Source: Pneumocystis sp. 'macacae' (taxonomy: Eukaryota; Ascomycota; Pneumocystomycetes; Pneumocystales; Pneumocystaceae). From it: DNA of 64,000 bases. The notes under the pieces were generated by a model. It saw nothing but the letters and a program-made list of their open reading frames with translations, was not told the DNA's origin and made no database searches. Position numbers and translations under genes: made by a program. Of the stretch, positions 35,351 through 49,689 are shown piece after piece (position 1 is the first letter of the stretch; every line of letters begins with the position of its first letter). The DNA lies in NCBI GenBank assembly GCA_018127085.1, contig CM030731.1, positions 310,001-374,000 of the forward strand. The letters run 5' to 3'.

Positions 35351-36471
35351 TTACCCAATTACACTATCAGATAAATTAACTAAAAGCTGTGCCAAAGCGC
35401 GTTTTGTAGATAAATCATCCTTAAGCACATTTGAAAATGTTGCATCCCTTAAAGGTTCAGGCAGACATTGACGTAAAGCTTCCCGAGCTCTATTTTCTTA
35501 TAGGATTTTTAAAACAAATATTTTGAACATACCTTGGATTGTCACTTAACCGCAAATAACATCGCACAACATGTTTTAGAAGACGGTGAACTTGATTCTC
35601 TACAAGCTGGCCTACCATATTACTCAAAACAGTACCTACAGCATAAAATCTTTCATATGTTTGACAAATATATGCAAGACCCATATCATCTGTCAATATT
35701 TTCTGTACAATAAAAATAGCAACTGTTTTGCTTAACTCAGAACCTGTTTCCATAATACGGAGACAAAGAGGAATTATTTCAGTAGAAAGTAAAAAATTAA
35801 TTACATCAGTAGAATCATTTTTTACTAAAGCTCCAATAACACCCAATGATGTCAATCTCAGGTATTCGAATGGTCGAGACCTCGAAGTAGTACTCATAAA
35901 AGGATACAGGAAAAGAGGGATATGAGCATTAAGAAAAAGAACTCGCGTCTCATTATGTGATGCAATACACTGTAACAAAGCAAGAGCATTGCAAACACGA
36001 TTAGAAGCATGAACTGTAAGTTGAGGTGAAAGTAAAAGAGGATAAACAGAAACAATTTCCTTAAGTAGACTCGTCATTACACCTATATTAATTACATCAA
36101 AATATCAAGAATCAAAACAACTTACCAAAAGAATGCCACAAAATAAAAGCAAGATCATCAAACTGCTCACGCTTTTTACTCAATTCAAGAAGCGCATGTT
36201 CTCTTCCAGCACTTCCACTTATCAATTCTATAATCCAATTATACATCTTTATATTATCAGGTAAATTCTGATATCCTTCCACATTATCTCCACGAGAATT
36301 CACAAATGTATTTCCAAACGGTACAGATGTCCCAAAACATGGACTAGTTCTAGATATTGGGAAATTCATAGTATTAGGAGTATCTGAAATTATTTGTTGT
36401 TGAGTTTTTGGTATAGGACGATGAAAATATTGTGAAGACCCAAAAATTGGCCCATATCCAGGCGAGATCAT
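35351..36471 (-). CDS. CAF40: CCR4-NOT subunit Caf40/Rcd1 (CNOT9)
   Basis: Armadillo-repeat subunit of the CCR4-NOT deadenylase that binds RNA and partner proteins. Start [11 protein letters not shown] at 36471; three exons, about 347 residues. A Pro/Asn-rich N-terminus precedes the highly conserved core: [112 protein letters not shown] (spliced as [15 protein letters not shown]). It ends SDSVIG. Two introns restore the frame. Confidence 0.95.
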
Positions 36472-37206
36472 CGGTTAGAACAATAAATATCAATTATAAA
36501 ATTCACAAATATATATATATGTTTCCAATATTAATATATTTAATTTTATTATTTTAATCGGTTAAAGATTCATTATAAAAATTAACGCAAATTTATCAAT
36601 ATGAATTATAATATACATATATATAGTAATTATAAAAAATTCACAAAATTTACATTTTCCAATATCATTTCATTTTCTAATTTTTTTATTTTTCAAAAAA
36701 TAACACACACACACAAGCATATATATATATCCATAAACATTTTTCAACAAAACGTTAAAACAATTCAAAAATCACAAATACAACGCAAAATATCGTTTAT
36801 ACACACAAAAACAAAATATTTTACTTATTATTAATAAAAACAATTTTTTATTTTAAATCAACATACATATTATTTCAATATACAATTAAAATAATTTTTA
36901 TTAATTCTATGAACCAGTTATATGTATATATACGACATAAAAATATTATAAAATTATATAGATTTTCAATATTCCTAATAATTCAAAAAAAAAAACCACA
37001 AATCATTAACAATTATATTTAAAAAATCAGAAATAAAAAGCTAATTTTAGTCAATATTATCTAATAAAACAATTACTTTCTATATACTTTATAAGCAATA
37101 TACATACATATATATATAATATATTTTTTATTCATTAAACGCAGACTTTGAGAGATTTAAATTAATAATATCTTTAAATTCTTATACTTATTAACTTAAA
37201 AATAAA
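36472..37206. other. intergenic region
   Basis: About 735 bp of A-biased DNA between the CAF40 start and the TPI stop. Contains a short (CA)n run near 36703-36714. A 77-codon + frame (36601-36834) consists of low-complexity Ile/Lys/His and is not supported. Confidence 0.5.
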
Positions 37207-38227
<1,021 letters not shown>

Positions 38228-39075
38228 AACGTTTTAATAATTTAAATTAACAAATATTTATATTTTATAATATAAAAAACATGAACTAAAAAAAATAACT
38301 ATCAATTAAAGTTTACAGTAAGCTTGATTATAAAATGATAATTATAAAATAATGATTATAAAATAATTATATTTTAAATTTTCAATAACAAATATAAAAA
38401 TATAGTAAAATGAAAACTATTTTATCATATAAATTTAAAATATATTTAAATTATTTCATGTTTTTTTTTTTTTTTTTGAACTTAAATATAAAAAAAAAAC
38501 CTTAAAAAATAAAATTATAATTCTAAACAAATTACAGAAAGTTTAGAACGCTCGTAACTAGAATATTAAAAATATTTTTTAAAAACATTAAAAAAATAAT
38601 AATTATAAAATCTAATAATAATAATAACAATAATATAATAATACAATACAATCATAATTTCAAACTATAAAAGCTTAATACTCTAATTATAAAATTAATC
38701 AATTTCTAATAGATCTAATATAATAAAAAACCTAAAAAAGTATAAATAAAAATTATCATTTTTTTTAAAGTATATAATAAACTAGTAAAAATTATAACAA
38801 ATATTCGTAAAAATTAAACAATTATTAATATAAACATTGTCACAACCGATAATAATAAATAAATAAATATTAAACAATTAGTATCATTTGATATTATAAC
38901 ATCAGATGCAATCATCATAAAATAAACAATTAAACATTAATTTAGATAAAAACATAAAAAAATCTATATTCCTTTACAAGACCCAAAAAATATTATATTT
39001 AACTTAAACATTTTCTCATAAAATAATTCTTATCAAAAACCAATAAAACATTTAAATTAAAAACTCATCAGAATA
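38228..39075. other. intergenic region
   Basis: About 850 bp, A-biased, with a 17-nt T run at 38461-38477. It contains the TPI1 promoter. No gene was seen. Confidence 0.5.
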
Positions 39076-39458
39076 TTACTTTATTATATTCTCATTAATT
39101 TTATCCCAAATATTCTAAAATAAATTTTTATATAATTTTTAATAAAAAAAATACCTTTCTTTCTTTTTTTAAAAAGTGCTTCTGTTCAGATTTATAAATT
39201 TTGTATTGTAGCTGATTTTCAAATATCATTGCTTTTTTCATAGCTTGTTTTTTTTTTTTTAATTTCTTGGTAGACATATTTCTAAGTTTTACCTTTTTCC
39301 TAGTACCAGAATTTCGAAATACTAAAGTGGATACTTCTTTAAAGATGTGTTCTTTTCCAAAATCACCTACTTATTTTAGACAATCTTAATTCTTAAAATA
39401 ACATTTTACTATTTATAATATTTTTAGAACACATATTATTCTGTATAATTCCTTTCAT
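39076..39458 (-). CDS. small basic protein, possibly Alb1-like ribosome-export factor
   Basis: About 100 residues from three exons: MKGIIQNNMCSKNIIN, then DFGKEHIFKEVSTLVFRNSG, RKKVKLRNMSTKKLKKKKQA, and after a last 40-nt intron NIWDKINENIIK. Highly lysine-rich, with a predicted helix around AMKKAMIFENQLQYKIYKSE. The layout (basic motif, Lys-rich helix, W-x-x-I/L-N near the end) recalls the fungal Alb1 family, which accompanies pre-60S export with Arx1. The match is weak, and other small nucleolar basic proteins remain possible. Both introns are GT..AG and in frame, which supports a real gene. Confidence 0.55.
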
Positions 39459-39608
39459 TAGCTTTTTTTAATAATTTTTAATATAAATAAAAATTTTAAA
39501 CAATTAACCTATAAAGATTTAAAACTAAATAATTTTTTTTATATAAGAATTTAAACGATAATCCATTTAACATATAAAAAAAACAAAATTAATAGAACAT
39601 CAAATTAA

Positions 39609-41436
39609 ATGTTAAAAAATACAAAATTTCAATATATTGAAGATATTATCTTACTAACACCTTGGCATTATTTTATTTTATTTATTATAGCACTTATATT
39701 TTCTTATATTTATATTGGAATATTCTTTAGTCTTCCGTCATTATCAGATTTTTATATTATGTTTTTTGATATTCTGGAAGAAAAAAAAAAAAATATCATA
39801 GAAAACATATTTGGAAGAAATATTTTTAATAAAGTAAAATTACAAAACCTGTCAAAAAATGAGACAAATAAACACGAACAAACCATTGGTGGGCTTTATA
39901 ATTCAGGAAACAGTTGTTATATAAACTGTATTCTTCAATCGTTTGCATCTTTAAACGAACTAGAATATATTTTAGAGGAACTATCTAAGGAACATGACAA
40001 TCCTATTGCGTCAGCCACATTTTCTATTATATTTAAACTTAACCATTCGTCCTCATTATCTCAAACACACAGCACTTCCAGACTCATAAAGACCTTATCG
40101 TTGAATAGAAAGATTTTTGGCTATGAACAACAAGATGCTCAGGAGTTTTTTCAAATTTTAACAACGCAATTAAATGCAGAAATTTTAAAAATGTCAAAAA
40201 GACACACAGAAAAAGGATTTTCAGATTCTATTAAAACGAGATCAGAAAATTTCAATATCAGGAATAAGATAAAAAGCCCATTTGATGGACTTATGGCTAA
40301 TAAATTGGAATGTATGAATTGCGGGTTTTCAGTATATCAAACAACTTATTATCATTCATAAATTAACTATTTACAGGAAGGAATAATTCATTCATTATTC
40401 ACAAGCGTATCACTCCCATTGTCGTCGAAAGTAAAATTGCTACTGTACAGAAAAAAAATATAATAACGTTAAAAATAGGAATTATGTTCATTAGAAGATT
40501 GTTTATCAGCATATGTTAATAAAGAAATAATTGAAGATATTCTTTGTCAGAAATGTTCATTAATTGCATCTAAAAGCGATCTTGAAATTCTTTTAAAATC
40601 TTTACCCGATTCAGAAATATCTAGAACTATCAAAAAGAAATTAAATGCTATTATTTCAGCTCTTGAAACAGAAGTATTGGACGCAGAATATCTCAAAGAA
40701 TTCAAATTGCCTCGTCTTGTTAATACTGTTAAATCAAAACAGATTATGTTTGCTCGTCTTCCTAAAATTCTAACTCTTCATATTAATCGCTCAACTATAT
40801 CACCTATTAATGGATCTATTTATAAAAATACAGCATCTATAACATTTCCTCTTATATTGGACTTAAATAAATACACTACATCATATTCGAATTTATGGAT
40901 AGACCCTTTACAAACAATGTCTGTAGATGTTAATCAAAAAAACCCGTTAAAATATGAATTAAAGTCAATAATTGTACACTATGGTTCTCATACGTCTGGT
41001 CATTATATAACATTTAGAAAAACACCAAAAGGATGGTTTAAAATTAGCGATAGAAATGTTTGGTAAATTCTAAATTCTATAACTATTTTTTTGTAATTAT
41101 TACAGGGCATGTACTATAGAAGAAGTTCTTCAATCAGGAAATGTTTTTATGCTAATGTACGAAGAAATGAAAAATACTCTTAATGTAAATCAAATTATTT
41201 ATAATTTTAAATCAGAAAACTACACTAAATCTTATCAAATAAAATATCTTTCTTCAATATTTAATAAAGAAAGGAAAAACGAAAATAAAAAATTTCGATC
41301 AGAAAATAAAACTCAAAATTCATCAAACGTTTCAACAATAATGAATGACATAAATTATTTATATCCAATAATGAAAACATGTATTGCAAAATTCTCCTTA
41401 TATTCATCATTACCTATAATGACAAAAAAAAGTTAA
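39609..41436 (+). CDS. membrane-anchored ubiquitin-specific protease (Ubp16/USP30-like)
   Basis: Cysteine protease that removes ubiquitin; the N-terminal TM (about residues 19-41, FILFIIALIFSYIYIGIFF) suggests a mitochondrial outer membrane or ER location as for Ubp16/USP30. Four exons, about 560 residues. Seen: the Cys box GGLYNSGNSCYINCILQSF; YEQQDAQEFFQIL; a zinc-binding CMNCGF and CQKC pair; LPLSSK-ELCSLEDCLSAYV across a 48-nt intron; ARLPKILTLHINRS; the His box HYGSHTSGHYITFRK; and SDRNVWACTIEEVL across the last intron. Catalytic Cys and His are present. Subfamily assignment is inference. Confidence 0.85.
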
Positions 41437-42122
41437 ACGAGTTACCCATAGATTATTATTTTGAAACAAAAATGTTTAAATATAAAAAACATTTATTTAT
41501 TTAATAATATAACTTAAATATTTAACGAAAAGGATCACGCCTTACCGTATTAGGCTCTTCATAAGAGCTATAATTTTCATGATTTTATATATTTTGTTCA
41601 TATAAGTTATAAAATTACAAGAAATAAAATTTGAAAATTATATATATTATTTGTAAATTTATAAATATTTAATATCAAAAAATAATTCAATATCATTAAA
41701 AAGAAGCTATTAATGGAAATTATATTGTTATTGAAAATATTCCAATTCAATTTTAAATAAAAGAAGCATTTATATCCATAAATTTTATTTTATAGTCGAA
41801 AAAACGTAAAACAGTGTTTACATTCAATTAAAAATTTAAAATAAAAAACGTAAAAAAATATAATTAATAGTCAAAACACTTCCTGGATATAGAATATACA
41901 TTTAGTAATTATTCTGCTAACAATTGAAAAGAGATAAAAAGAATTGAGCTATTATTAAAATATATTATTTCTTAACCTTAACAACTGCAAAAAAAGTGTT
42001 ATTAAAGCTAATTTTTAAACATTCTTGCTTAAAACAGCAAAAACTTTATAATTAGGAAAAAAAATAAGCTAAAATTCTGGCTAAATTTATTTTATTAAAT
42101 TTAAGTTAAAAAAAAATATGCA
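41437..42122. other. intergenic region, possible unassigned minus-strand exon
   Basis: About 690 bp, A-biased. A short minus-strand frame at 41522-41567, behind an acceptor, reads like a C-terminus (EEPNTVRRDPFR then stop), but no upstream exon joins in frame. Confidence 0.35.
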
Positions 42123-44205
42123 ATGTTTCAAGTTCTCAAACAAAATAAACGTCCTCCTGTATTAAAAAGACTATTAATAGGAGGAATTTCTACGCTTGCA
42201 TTGAGAATTTGTGGGAAATGTATATCTCTTGCAGAATCCAAAAGTTGTCCTTCATTTAGTACATCATTAATATCTACTACAATCAACAATACATTGTAAT
42301 TTTTTACTCTTTTAATGTTTTCAACTAATAGAAGTATAGTCCATTTCTTTCTTTTATTGAAAATGTATCTGATTTTGATCAAAAATTAGAATCTTACATA
42401 ATCGGTAAATATATATTGTAATATTACTTTCATTTAGAAAAAGTCTTTAACCTAGTAGTGATAAATATGGAGGCTATTATGGATGCTCATTAGAAAGTAT
42501 TTCAAACACTGACAACTTTTACGCAAGATACACAAAGACAATACTATGTGCATCTATGATTCAAGAATCAATTACTGCATGTAATTTAACTGCTGAAAAT
42601 AGGTAAAAAATTATAAAATACTAAGGAAATTCTCAAGTATAATAGCCGTCCAGTTTGCGCAAGTACATGCGTGGATTGGACTAATAGTCAAGCATTTATT
42701 TTACAATATTATTGTACAAACAGAACTCTAGAAAATGATCTATCATTAATACGAGCGGATTTTGCACTTTGTACAAGTCCTAGTCAATCATTCTCTTTAG
42801 ATTGCGTCAAAGGTAGATTTAACGAGCCTAAAAGTTGTGGGTTTGGATCCAACATATTAGGACTCTGTCAATACTGTAACTCATTCTCACAGAATTCTAT
42901 GGATATGTGTTGTATAGTATCCAATTTATCACAGTGCACTATTTTTAATTATTCTGATTCACTATCTTTACCTTCATGTACAAGACCTAACTTTACAGAA
43001 ATAATATCACCAAATACTACTGACTCAGACTCTTTACATATAACTTCTATAAATAAAGATAGACAAGAAGAAAAAGATGCTGGAGTATTACCACGTGGAA
43101 CGATTTCATTTATAATTATTTTTTCAATAATAATCATATTTATAATACTTTCATTACTAATTTTACTTATCATTCTTTCTTGCAACAGAAGAAAAAAAAA
43201 TAAAAATATTCCATCTGAACAACCAAGTAATTTAAATCAACATTTTATCAGGAAACACAGTTCACATAAAAACAATATTTTATCTTTTTTTGAAACAAGC
43301 AACTCTAACTTAAATTACAATACTACGTTAATAGAAAAAGATTCTGATTATTTTAATAGAATTGTAGTCACTGTACCAGAAAAAGGTCATCCTCAAAAAA
43401 TTAATGAAGATAAACAAACAAAAAGAATTAATAATCTTTATAATATTTCAGATTTAAATAAAAACTATAAACTTTCTCAAAATGCATCTTTAAATCTTAG
43501 CTCTTATAGAACTTTAAATCATCATGCATCACAAATAACAGAGAATAACGCTGGAAGTATAAATACCAATGCGTTTAAAAGTTCTAGATCACGTCCTGCA
43601 TCATCTGTTGGTGAAGATCGTACTACGGTCTTACCTGTTATAATGTCTATAAAGGATTACTACTCTGATCATCAAATAACACGTAATACAGAAGTTGTCG
43701 CTCTTTATATGTATGAACCAAAGATGCCTGACGAAATGACTTTGGAAAGAGGAGATATTATTTATGTAGTATCAGTATGGGACGATGGGTGGTGTTCAGG
43801 AATAAAAATAGGAAAAATAAATAATTTTAATTCAAAAAAAAATAGTATAAAATATCTAGAAGACACTATTAATAATATTTCTGAATCAAAAACCAAAGCT
43901 CAAACAGATGAACTTATTATAAAAGTATTTCCACTGGTCTGTGTTTGTCACAAAAATTCATGGGAAGATGTATTTTTACAATTATTTAATTCTTTAATTA
44001 ACAGTTGTTTTAGATTATTAAGTTAGATATATCTCCATCTTCTACATTAAAAAGTGCACCTCCGAACATTACTCATAAAGTGTTTTATACATCAGAAAAT
44101 AATATTTCTTCTCAACTTAATGAAAAAAATATGAAATTTAAAACTATAGGACATGATATTAAATTAGAAAAGGAAATTCGAAGAAAATCTTTCCCTGGAA
44201 TATAA
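42123..44205 (+). CDS. fungal membrane SH3 protein with cysteine-rich ectodomain
   Basis: Predicted single-pass plasma-membrane protein, possibly a signalling sensor or scaffold. The candidate first exon (MFQVLKQNKRPPVLK, then a hydrophobic stretch and CGKCISLAESKSC) could hold the signal sequence. The extracellular part has many cysteines (YGCSLES, VCASTCVDW, CGFGSNILGLCQYC, MCC). A TM segment follows at about 43111-43180, then basic RRKKK. The cytosolic tail is Ser/Asn-rich and carries an SH3 domain (VVALYMYEPKMPDEMTLERG, VWDDGWCSGI, VFPLVCV). The last exon (44027-44205) ends RRKSFPGI. The exon 1-2 junction does not resolve in frame with GT..AG, so the true 5' end is uncertain. Confidence 0.72.
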
Positions 44206-45035
44206 TAAACTTATAAATCCTAAATTTAAAAGGTATTTTAAACAAATTCATCTTAATATTCTATACGTAAGTATATTTTTAATATTTTTGTATTAAAATA
44301 ATAGCTTAATATCATAACTTTTTTAATCCGTATATAAACATACATTTTTTGGTCGTTTAGAGCAAAAATATTTATATTTATTATAACATCAATAACTAAT
44401 TAAATATTACACATAAAATTTAATGAAACTTTCATTTTAAAATGATAGCATAATTATTTTAATACAAGAATATATTTCAGTATCAATACATTGAGAACAA
44501 TAGTTTATTGATTTTTTCATTTTTCTTAGAATACTCTAATTTTCATAAATACCTTCATAACAAATATAAGTATATAATCCTTGAAAATTCTAAAAAATTA
44601 AAAGTATATTAATAGATTTAACGTAATTCTAAAATTATAAATTTTGAAATTTAAAAATTAAAAACTATAAAAAATTATAATAAAAAATTAAATATTTGAA
44701 TCTTCAAATATTTAAATATAATTATTTTTCAATTTTTATATTCAAAGTACTAGAATTTAAATATTCTATATAACTAATATTATTAAATTATTATTATTTT
44801 TAATCTTACAAAATATTTTTTTAAAAAATATAAAAAAATACAATTACATAAAATTATAAAATTAATATATATTTTTTCTCAAAACAATAGATCCAACAAT
44901 AAAAATTATAAAAAAGTAAAATAATATATTTTTCATCTATAAAATTTAATATAGAATTTTTAAAATTAAACACAGAATTAATAAAAAAAATATATTTAAA
45001 GCTATAAAACTATTTATAACTAAAAATAACAAAAA
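44206..45035. other. intergenic region
   Basis: About 830 bp, extremely AT-rich with A bias. No gene, RNA or repeat was seen. Confidence 0.5.
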
Positions 45036-45508
45036 ATGAAAAAAATAAAAAAGAAAAGAACTTATTTTAATAACTTTAAATATTTATCATCTCCATCTTT
45101 GACAGATTCAGAAGAAAGTGATAATGAACAATATACTTCGTTCTTAAAAACATTTAATCGCAAAGAAAAACAAAATATGCGTTTAGAAATGACAAATACA
45201 ATCTGGTGGGGTTGGTTTCTTCTTATTTTCACATGGTTTCTTTTTGTAACTGGAATGAGCGGAATTTTTGGAATTTGGCAATGGGTATTTCAAATAAAGG
45301 TATTTCATTTATATTATTTTAATAACAAAACCAAAATGTAAATTATTAGAGCGTAAAAAACTATAAAAAATCATATGATTTCCCAATTATTGATTATTAT
45401 TTTCTACTTATTATCTTAACAGGAGGTGTTGTAGCTTGGATATGGGTAGGAATTAATTGGCTCGGATTAAAGTACTTCAGAATGACGAAAGCTAAAAGCG
45501 ATACATAA
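45036..45508 (+). CDS. conserved small two-TM fungal membrane protein
   Basis: About 140 residues, two exons. The basic N-terminus and acidic SLTDSEESDNEQ stretch are followed by EMTNTIWWGWFLLIFTWFLF (TM1), GMSGIFGIWQWVF, a loop (SYDFPIIDYY), and TM2 in FLLIILTGGVVAWIWVGINW, then LGLKYFRMTKAK. The intron, about 45298-45350, is GT..AG and in frame. The WWGW and GIWxW pattern looks like an uncharacterised family found across ascomycetes, recalled without a name. Probable ER/Golgi or nuclear-envelope membrane protein; function unknown. Confidence 0.75.
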
Positions 45509-45696
45509 AAAATTAGTTTTTTTTTTAATTTACAATTTTTATCATTTTTTTTAAAAAATTAAAATTCGATCATTAAAAAATATTATATAGAAACTATTCT
45601 TATTTTTTTCATTTAAGAAATTTCACAAATCATCAAAAAATATATTTTTTTTATAATATTCATATAACCATTCCTTTAGTTAACAATTTAAACTCT

Positions 45697-46385
45697 ATGA
45701 TAAAACCTCTTGAAAATGGCCAATTAGTGCTTCCAGGCCAACCTATTTCTCCAGCAAATGCTGCTATAGCTGGTCCAGGAACTATTGTTCATACATCTTT
45801 TATTCGAGCATCTATACCGGGAAAAATAATTCAATCTTTAGATTCAAATGGACAGTGCCAAATTTCAGTAGAAAGACTTTTAGACATGTTCTATCGTAAA
45901 GGTTCATCAATTCTTCCAAAGGTGAATGCTATTGTTCTAGGAAAAGTTACAAAAATCAAACCTAAAGAAGCTACAGTCACTATTTTTGTAGTTGAGGAAA
46001 CAGTTTGTCAAAGAGAGTTTCAAGGTATTATTCGGTGAGGTCCCATTTAAATGCTACAAGTCCTTAACTTATATTGTTGTTTTTAGAATTCAAGATGTAG
46101 AAGCAACCAATAAAGATACTATTAAAATTTACACTTCTTTTCGTCCAGGTGATATTGTACGAGCACAAGTGGTTGTAGAATAATGCATTACTATTTACTA
46201 ACTAACACTTAAAGATATCATTAGGCGACCAATCTTCATATTATCTTTCTACAGCAAAAAATGATTTAGGTGTAGTATTTGCTACAGATGTTACTGGTGA
46301 TGCTATGTATCCTATCAATTGGAATCAAATGCGTTCTCATACTACAGGAACTATTGAACAACGAAAATGTGCTAGACCAATATGA
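45697..46385 (+). CDS. CSL4: exosome cap subunit Csl4
   Basis: S1/KH-type cap protein of the RNA exosome. Three exons, about 197 residues. Seen: LVLPGQPISPAN at the N-terminus (family signature), then GPGTIVHTSFIRASIPGKI, ILPKVNAIVLGKVTKI, the S1-domain strand series through FRPGDIVRAQV, joined over a 44-nt intron to ISLGDQSSYYLSTAKNDLGV, and the C-terminal MYPINWNQMRSHTTGTIEQR. The usual C-terminal zinc-ribbon cysteines (W..M.CP.TG..E.RKVA) are largely missing: only one Cys remains in RKCARP. Confidence 0.92.
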
Positions 46386-47228
46386 AATCAAAAAGTTTGA
46401 GTATTTTTCAATAATTGGTTATATTGTATTATTAAACAGTTTTTTTTATTCAAAAATATACTTATAATAATCGTCAATTCTAAGTCAAAATTATTTATCT
46501 ACAGAAATAAAGTACTCTAATTAAATATTTCATTAAAAAATCTTCTAACCATATTACTAACATAATATATAAATCAAAATGAATAAAAAACATATTTTTT
46601 CATATCTCATTAAATCACTCTTATATATTACTAGTATCTTAAAAAATACGCATTTAAATTTTTATAAAACAGAATTGAAAAACTCAGATTATCATTTTTT
46701 AATATCAAAAAAATTTAAAAATAAAAATCAAATATAAAAATATAAAAATTTTTTCATAAATACATATTTTTATTATAAAATCAATAACTAAAAAGTTTTA
46801 ATTTAAAAACTTTTATATAAACAATAAAACAATCATAGTGAATACATATAACAAATATTTTGATATATCTAAAAAATATACAAAACTATTTTCTTGTAAA
46901 TCTCAAAATATCCCAATAAGCATGTCTTTCGAATCAAAAATAAAAAAACAATTTTATCTGTATCAAAATATATTATAAAGAACAACTGTTTTAATTCATA
47001 ATTGTTTAGACTAAGAATTATACAATCATAATCTCAAGTTAGAAGTTATTACTAAGAATTCTTCATATTAAAAAACTAAAAACAATTTCCAAAATTATAT
47101 TCTACATTTTTTATATTTTTATTTTAAATTATCCAAATCAAGTTTTCTTCTAATCACTTAATGACCAATAAAACAAGAATTTCAATGATCTGAATATTGA
47201 ATTTTATTACTAAAAACCTAAAATTAAA
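46386..47228. other. intergenic region
   Basis: About 840 bp between two same-strand genes, A/C-biased, no gene recognised. It must carry the PP2C promoter. Confidence 0.5.
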
Positions 47229-48296
47229 ATGGACACTTTTAACTTAACGCCATTAGAAAAGCATTTTCCAGGCTCTTGCTTAAATTTTCATAAAAAACAA
47301 CTATTTACTTGTTTATATAAAACATCAAATCCAGATTATCATAAGACAAAAGCAGAAGCTCAAATAACCATGACTAAAGAATGTCAGAAAAAAACAAACC
47401 TTTCAAAACAAAAAAATGGCTTTATTATAGGTTCAGCTAATGATAAAAATAAAAAATGTCGGAAAACTATGGAAGATACTCATGAATACATTTATAATTT
47501 TGGAGGTGTAACTGATCAAGGATATTTTGCTATTTTTGATGGACATGGAGGGAACCAAGCGGCAAATTTCTGTAAAGAACAATTTCATGTTATTTTATAT
47601 AATTTACTTTGCAATATGCCATCATCAACAATCCCTGATATTTTCAATGCTACATTCACATCTGTTGATGAAGCATTAGCTAATCTTCCATCAAGAAATA
47701 GTGGATGCACGGCTATCGCTGCTCTTATACGTTGGGAAGAAAGATCATTTGCAACACTTTCGGGTTTACGTGAAATTAGACGCACAAAACTTCTTTATAC
47801 AGCGAATGTTGGAGATGCTCGTGCAGTTCTTTGTAGAGGAGGAAAAGCTCATCGTCTCTCTTATGACCACAAAAGTAGTGATTGGCATGAAAGTCAAAGA
47901 ATTATTAGTGCAGGAGGAGTTATTATTAACAACAGGGTTAATGGTATTTTAGCAATTACTCGTGCTCTTGGTGATACTTATATGAAAAATTTTGTTATTA
48001 GCCGCCCCTTCACAACAGAAACTATTCTAATTCCGAATGAAGATGAATTTATTATTCTTGCATGTGATGGCGTAAGTTATATTTTTTCTTTAAAAAACAT
48101 ATTCAACTTTATATAGCTCTGGGACGTATGCACAGACCAGCAAGCAGTTGATATTTGTCGTAATATTTACGACCCAGACGTAGCAAGCAGAAAATTAATT
48201 GACTATGCTATTTCACAATCAAGTACAGATAATATTACAACTATGGTTATTCGTCTTTTTAAAAACAACTCAGAAATAAAAGAGTGTCTTTTTTGA
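47229..48296 (+). CDS. PTC1: PP2C-type protein phosphatase (Ptc1-like)
   Basis: Metal-dependent Ser/Thr phosphatase; yeast and fission yeast Ptc1 dampen stress MAPK signalling. Two exons, about 340 residues; intron 48072-48116. Seen: RKTMEDTHEYIYNF (first metal motif RxxMED), [96 protein letters not shown], and the final STDNITTMVIRLF with the metal-binding Asp. All catalytic Asp motifs are present. An N-terminal 80-residue extension has no recognised domain. Confidence 0.9.
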
Positions 48297-49689
48297 AATT
48301 TGAACACTTCAATAAATGGAAAACAAGTTTATAAATAAATCGGTATTATCTATATCTAGCTAGTTAAATTATTTCTGAATAATTTACATAAATTTATTTC
48401 TACAAATACTTTTTTTACATTGTGAAATCCATACTCTCCCTTAAAAGAAAACTTCATAAAAACAAAAATAATTTGTTCAATGGAAATACTGTGTCAGGAA
48501 TTATTTAAAATATATTTATGTTATCACTAATTATTAATCAAGTATTTAACAATTTACTTAAATATTAAAAAAAGTAATGTTTAAAATATCAATTATAGAA
48601 AAAAATAAATTGCATAAAAAATTTAATTTTTTTCAATAAAGAATACGCATATAATACAAAATAGAAATATATATATTTTAATACTATTTTCAAAATACTT
48701 CAAATTTAAATATAATTTTTCTAATCTAAAACATCTAAAATATTAATAAATAAATTTACATAAACATGATCACATTAAATTAATAAACTTAAATATCAGA
48801 AAATAATTTAAAATAAAAAACAATAAAATTCTACAAAAAAACTGGAAGAAATCATTATTTTAATAAAAACAAATCAGAATATCTGATAATACCAAATCAT
48901 GATTTTGTATATTTAGAGCTTATATAAGTAAATTCTTAATTTCGTACTACTATTTTCCTAAAATATTATAAATACCAAATTATTTTTTTCTACAATAATA
49001 CTATAAATTTACAAAATATAATTTACATTGATATAACTTAATATTTAATATTTAAAAATAACTATATATCTATCAAAAAAATTTTAAAACAATAAAATTA
49101 ATATTAAAAAAAAACAATTTAATTTTATAATATACATATATACATATTTTTAATAATTAGAAAAATTGTCATAAAATATTCCGTTAAAATTATAATACAT
49201 CAATTAACAAAATATACATATATATTTGATAAATTATTAAAAATGTTAATAAAATCTTAAAAGATTTCAAAAAACATATACTTCATAAAATATTTTCATA
49301 TAATTTAAACGCAATAAATTTCAATTTTATCAATACAACGTTATTTTTTATACTGACCTGCAGAAACAAATAAATCTCAATAAAGTTACATACTATGAAT
49401 AATAAGAAAATCATATAATATAAATCATCACATAAACTTTTTTATAACCATTTATTTGTCTATTTCATAATAATCACTATCAAATTCAAACAGAAACATC
49501 ACATATCATTTAAAGTTTAAACGATATTATTAATCCTAAAATATTTTATTATTTCCCAATAAAATTTATCAATACAATAATATTTTTTACCTTCAAAAAC
49601 CTAAAATCAAAATTCCAAAAATATCAATGTTAAAATAAAGATCAATATCAAATATAATAATACAAAAAACAAATAAGATATAAAAAAAA
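48297..49689. other. 1.4-kb convergent intergenic region
   Basis: A/C-biased, extremely AT-rich, between the convergent PP2C and MFAP1 genes. Both strands were read for spliced exons and RNA cores; nothing supportable. Confidence 0.55.

Noticed and set aside
41522..41567. Minus-strand C-terminal-like exon (EEPNTVRRDPFR then stop)
   Set aside because: No upstream exon joins it in frame through a plausible donor; left as intergenic.
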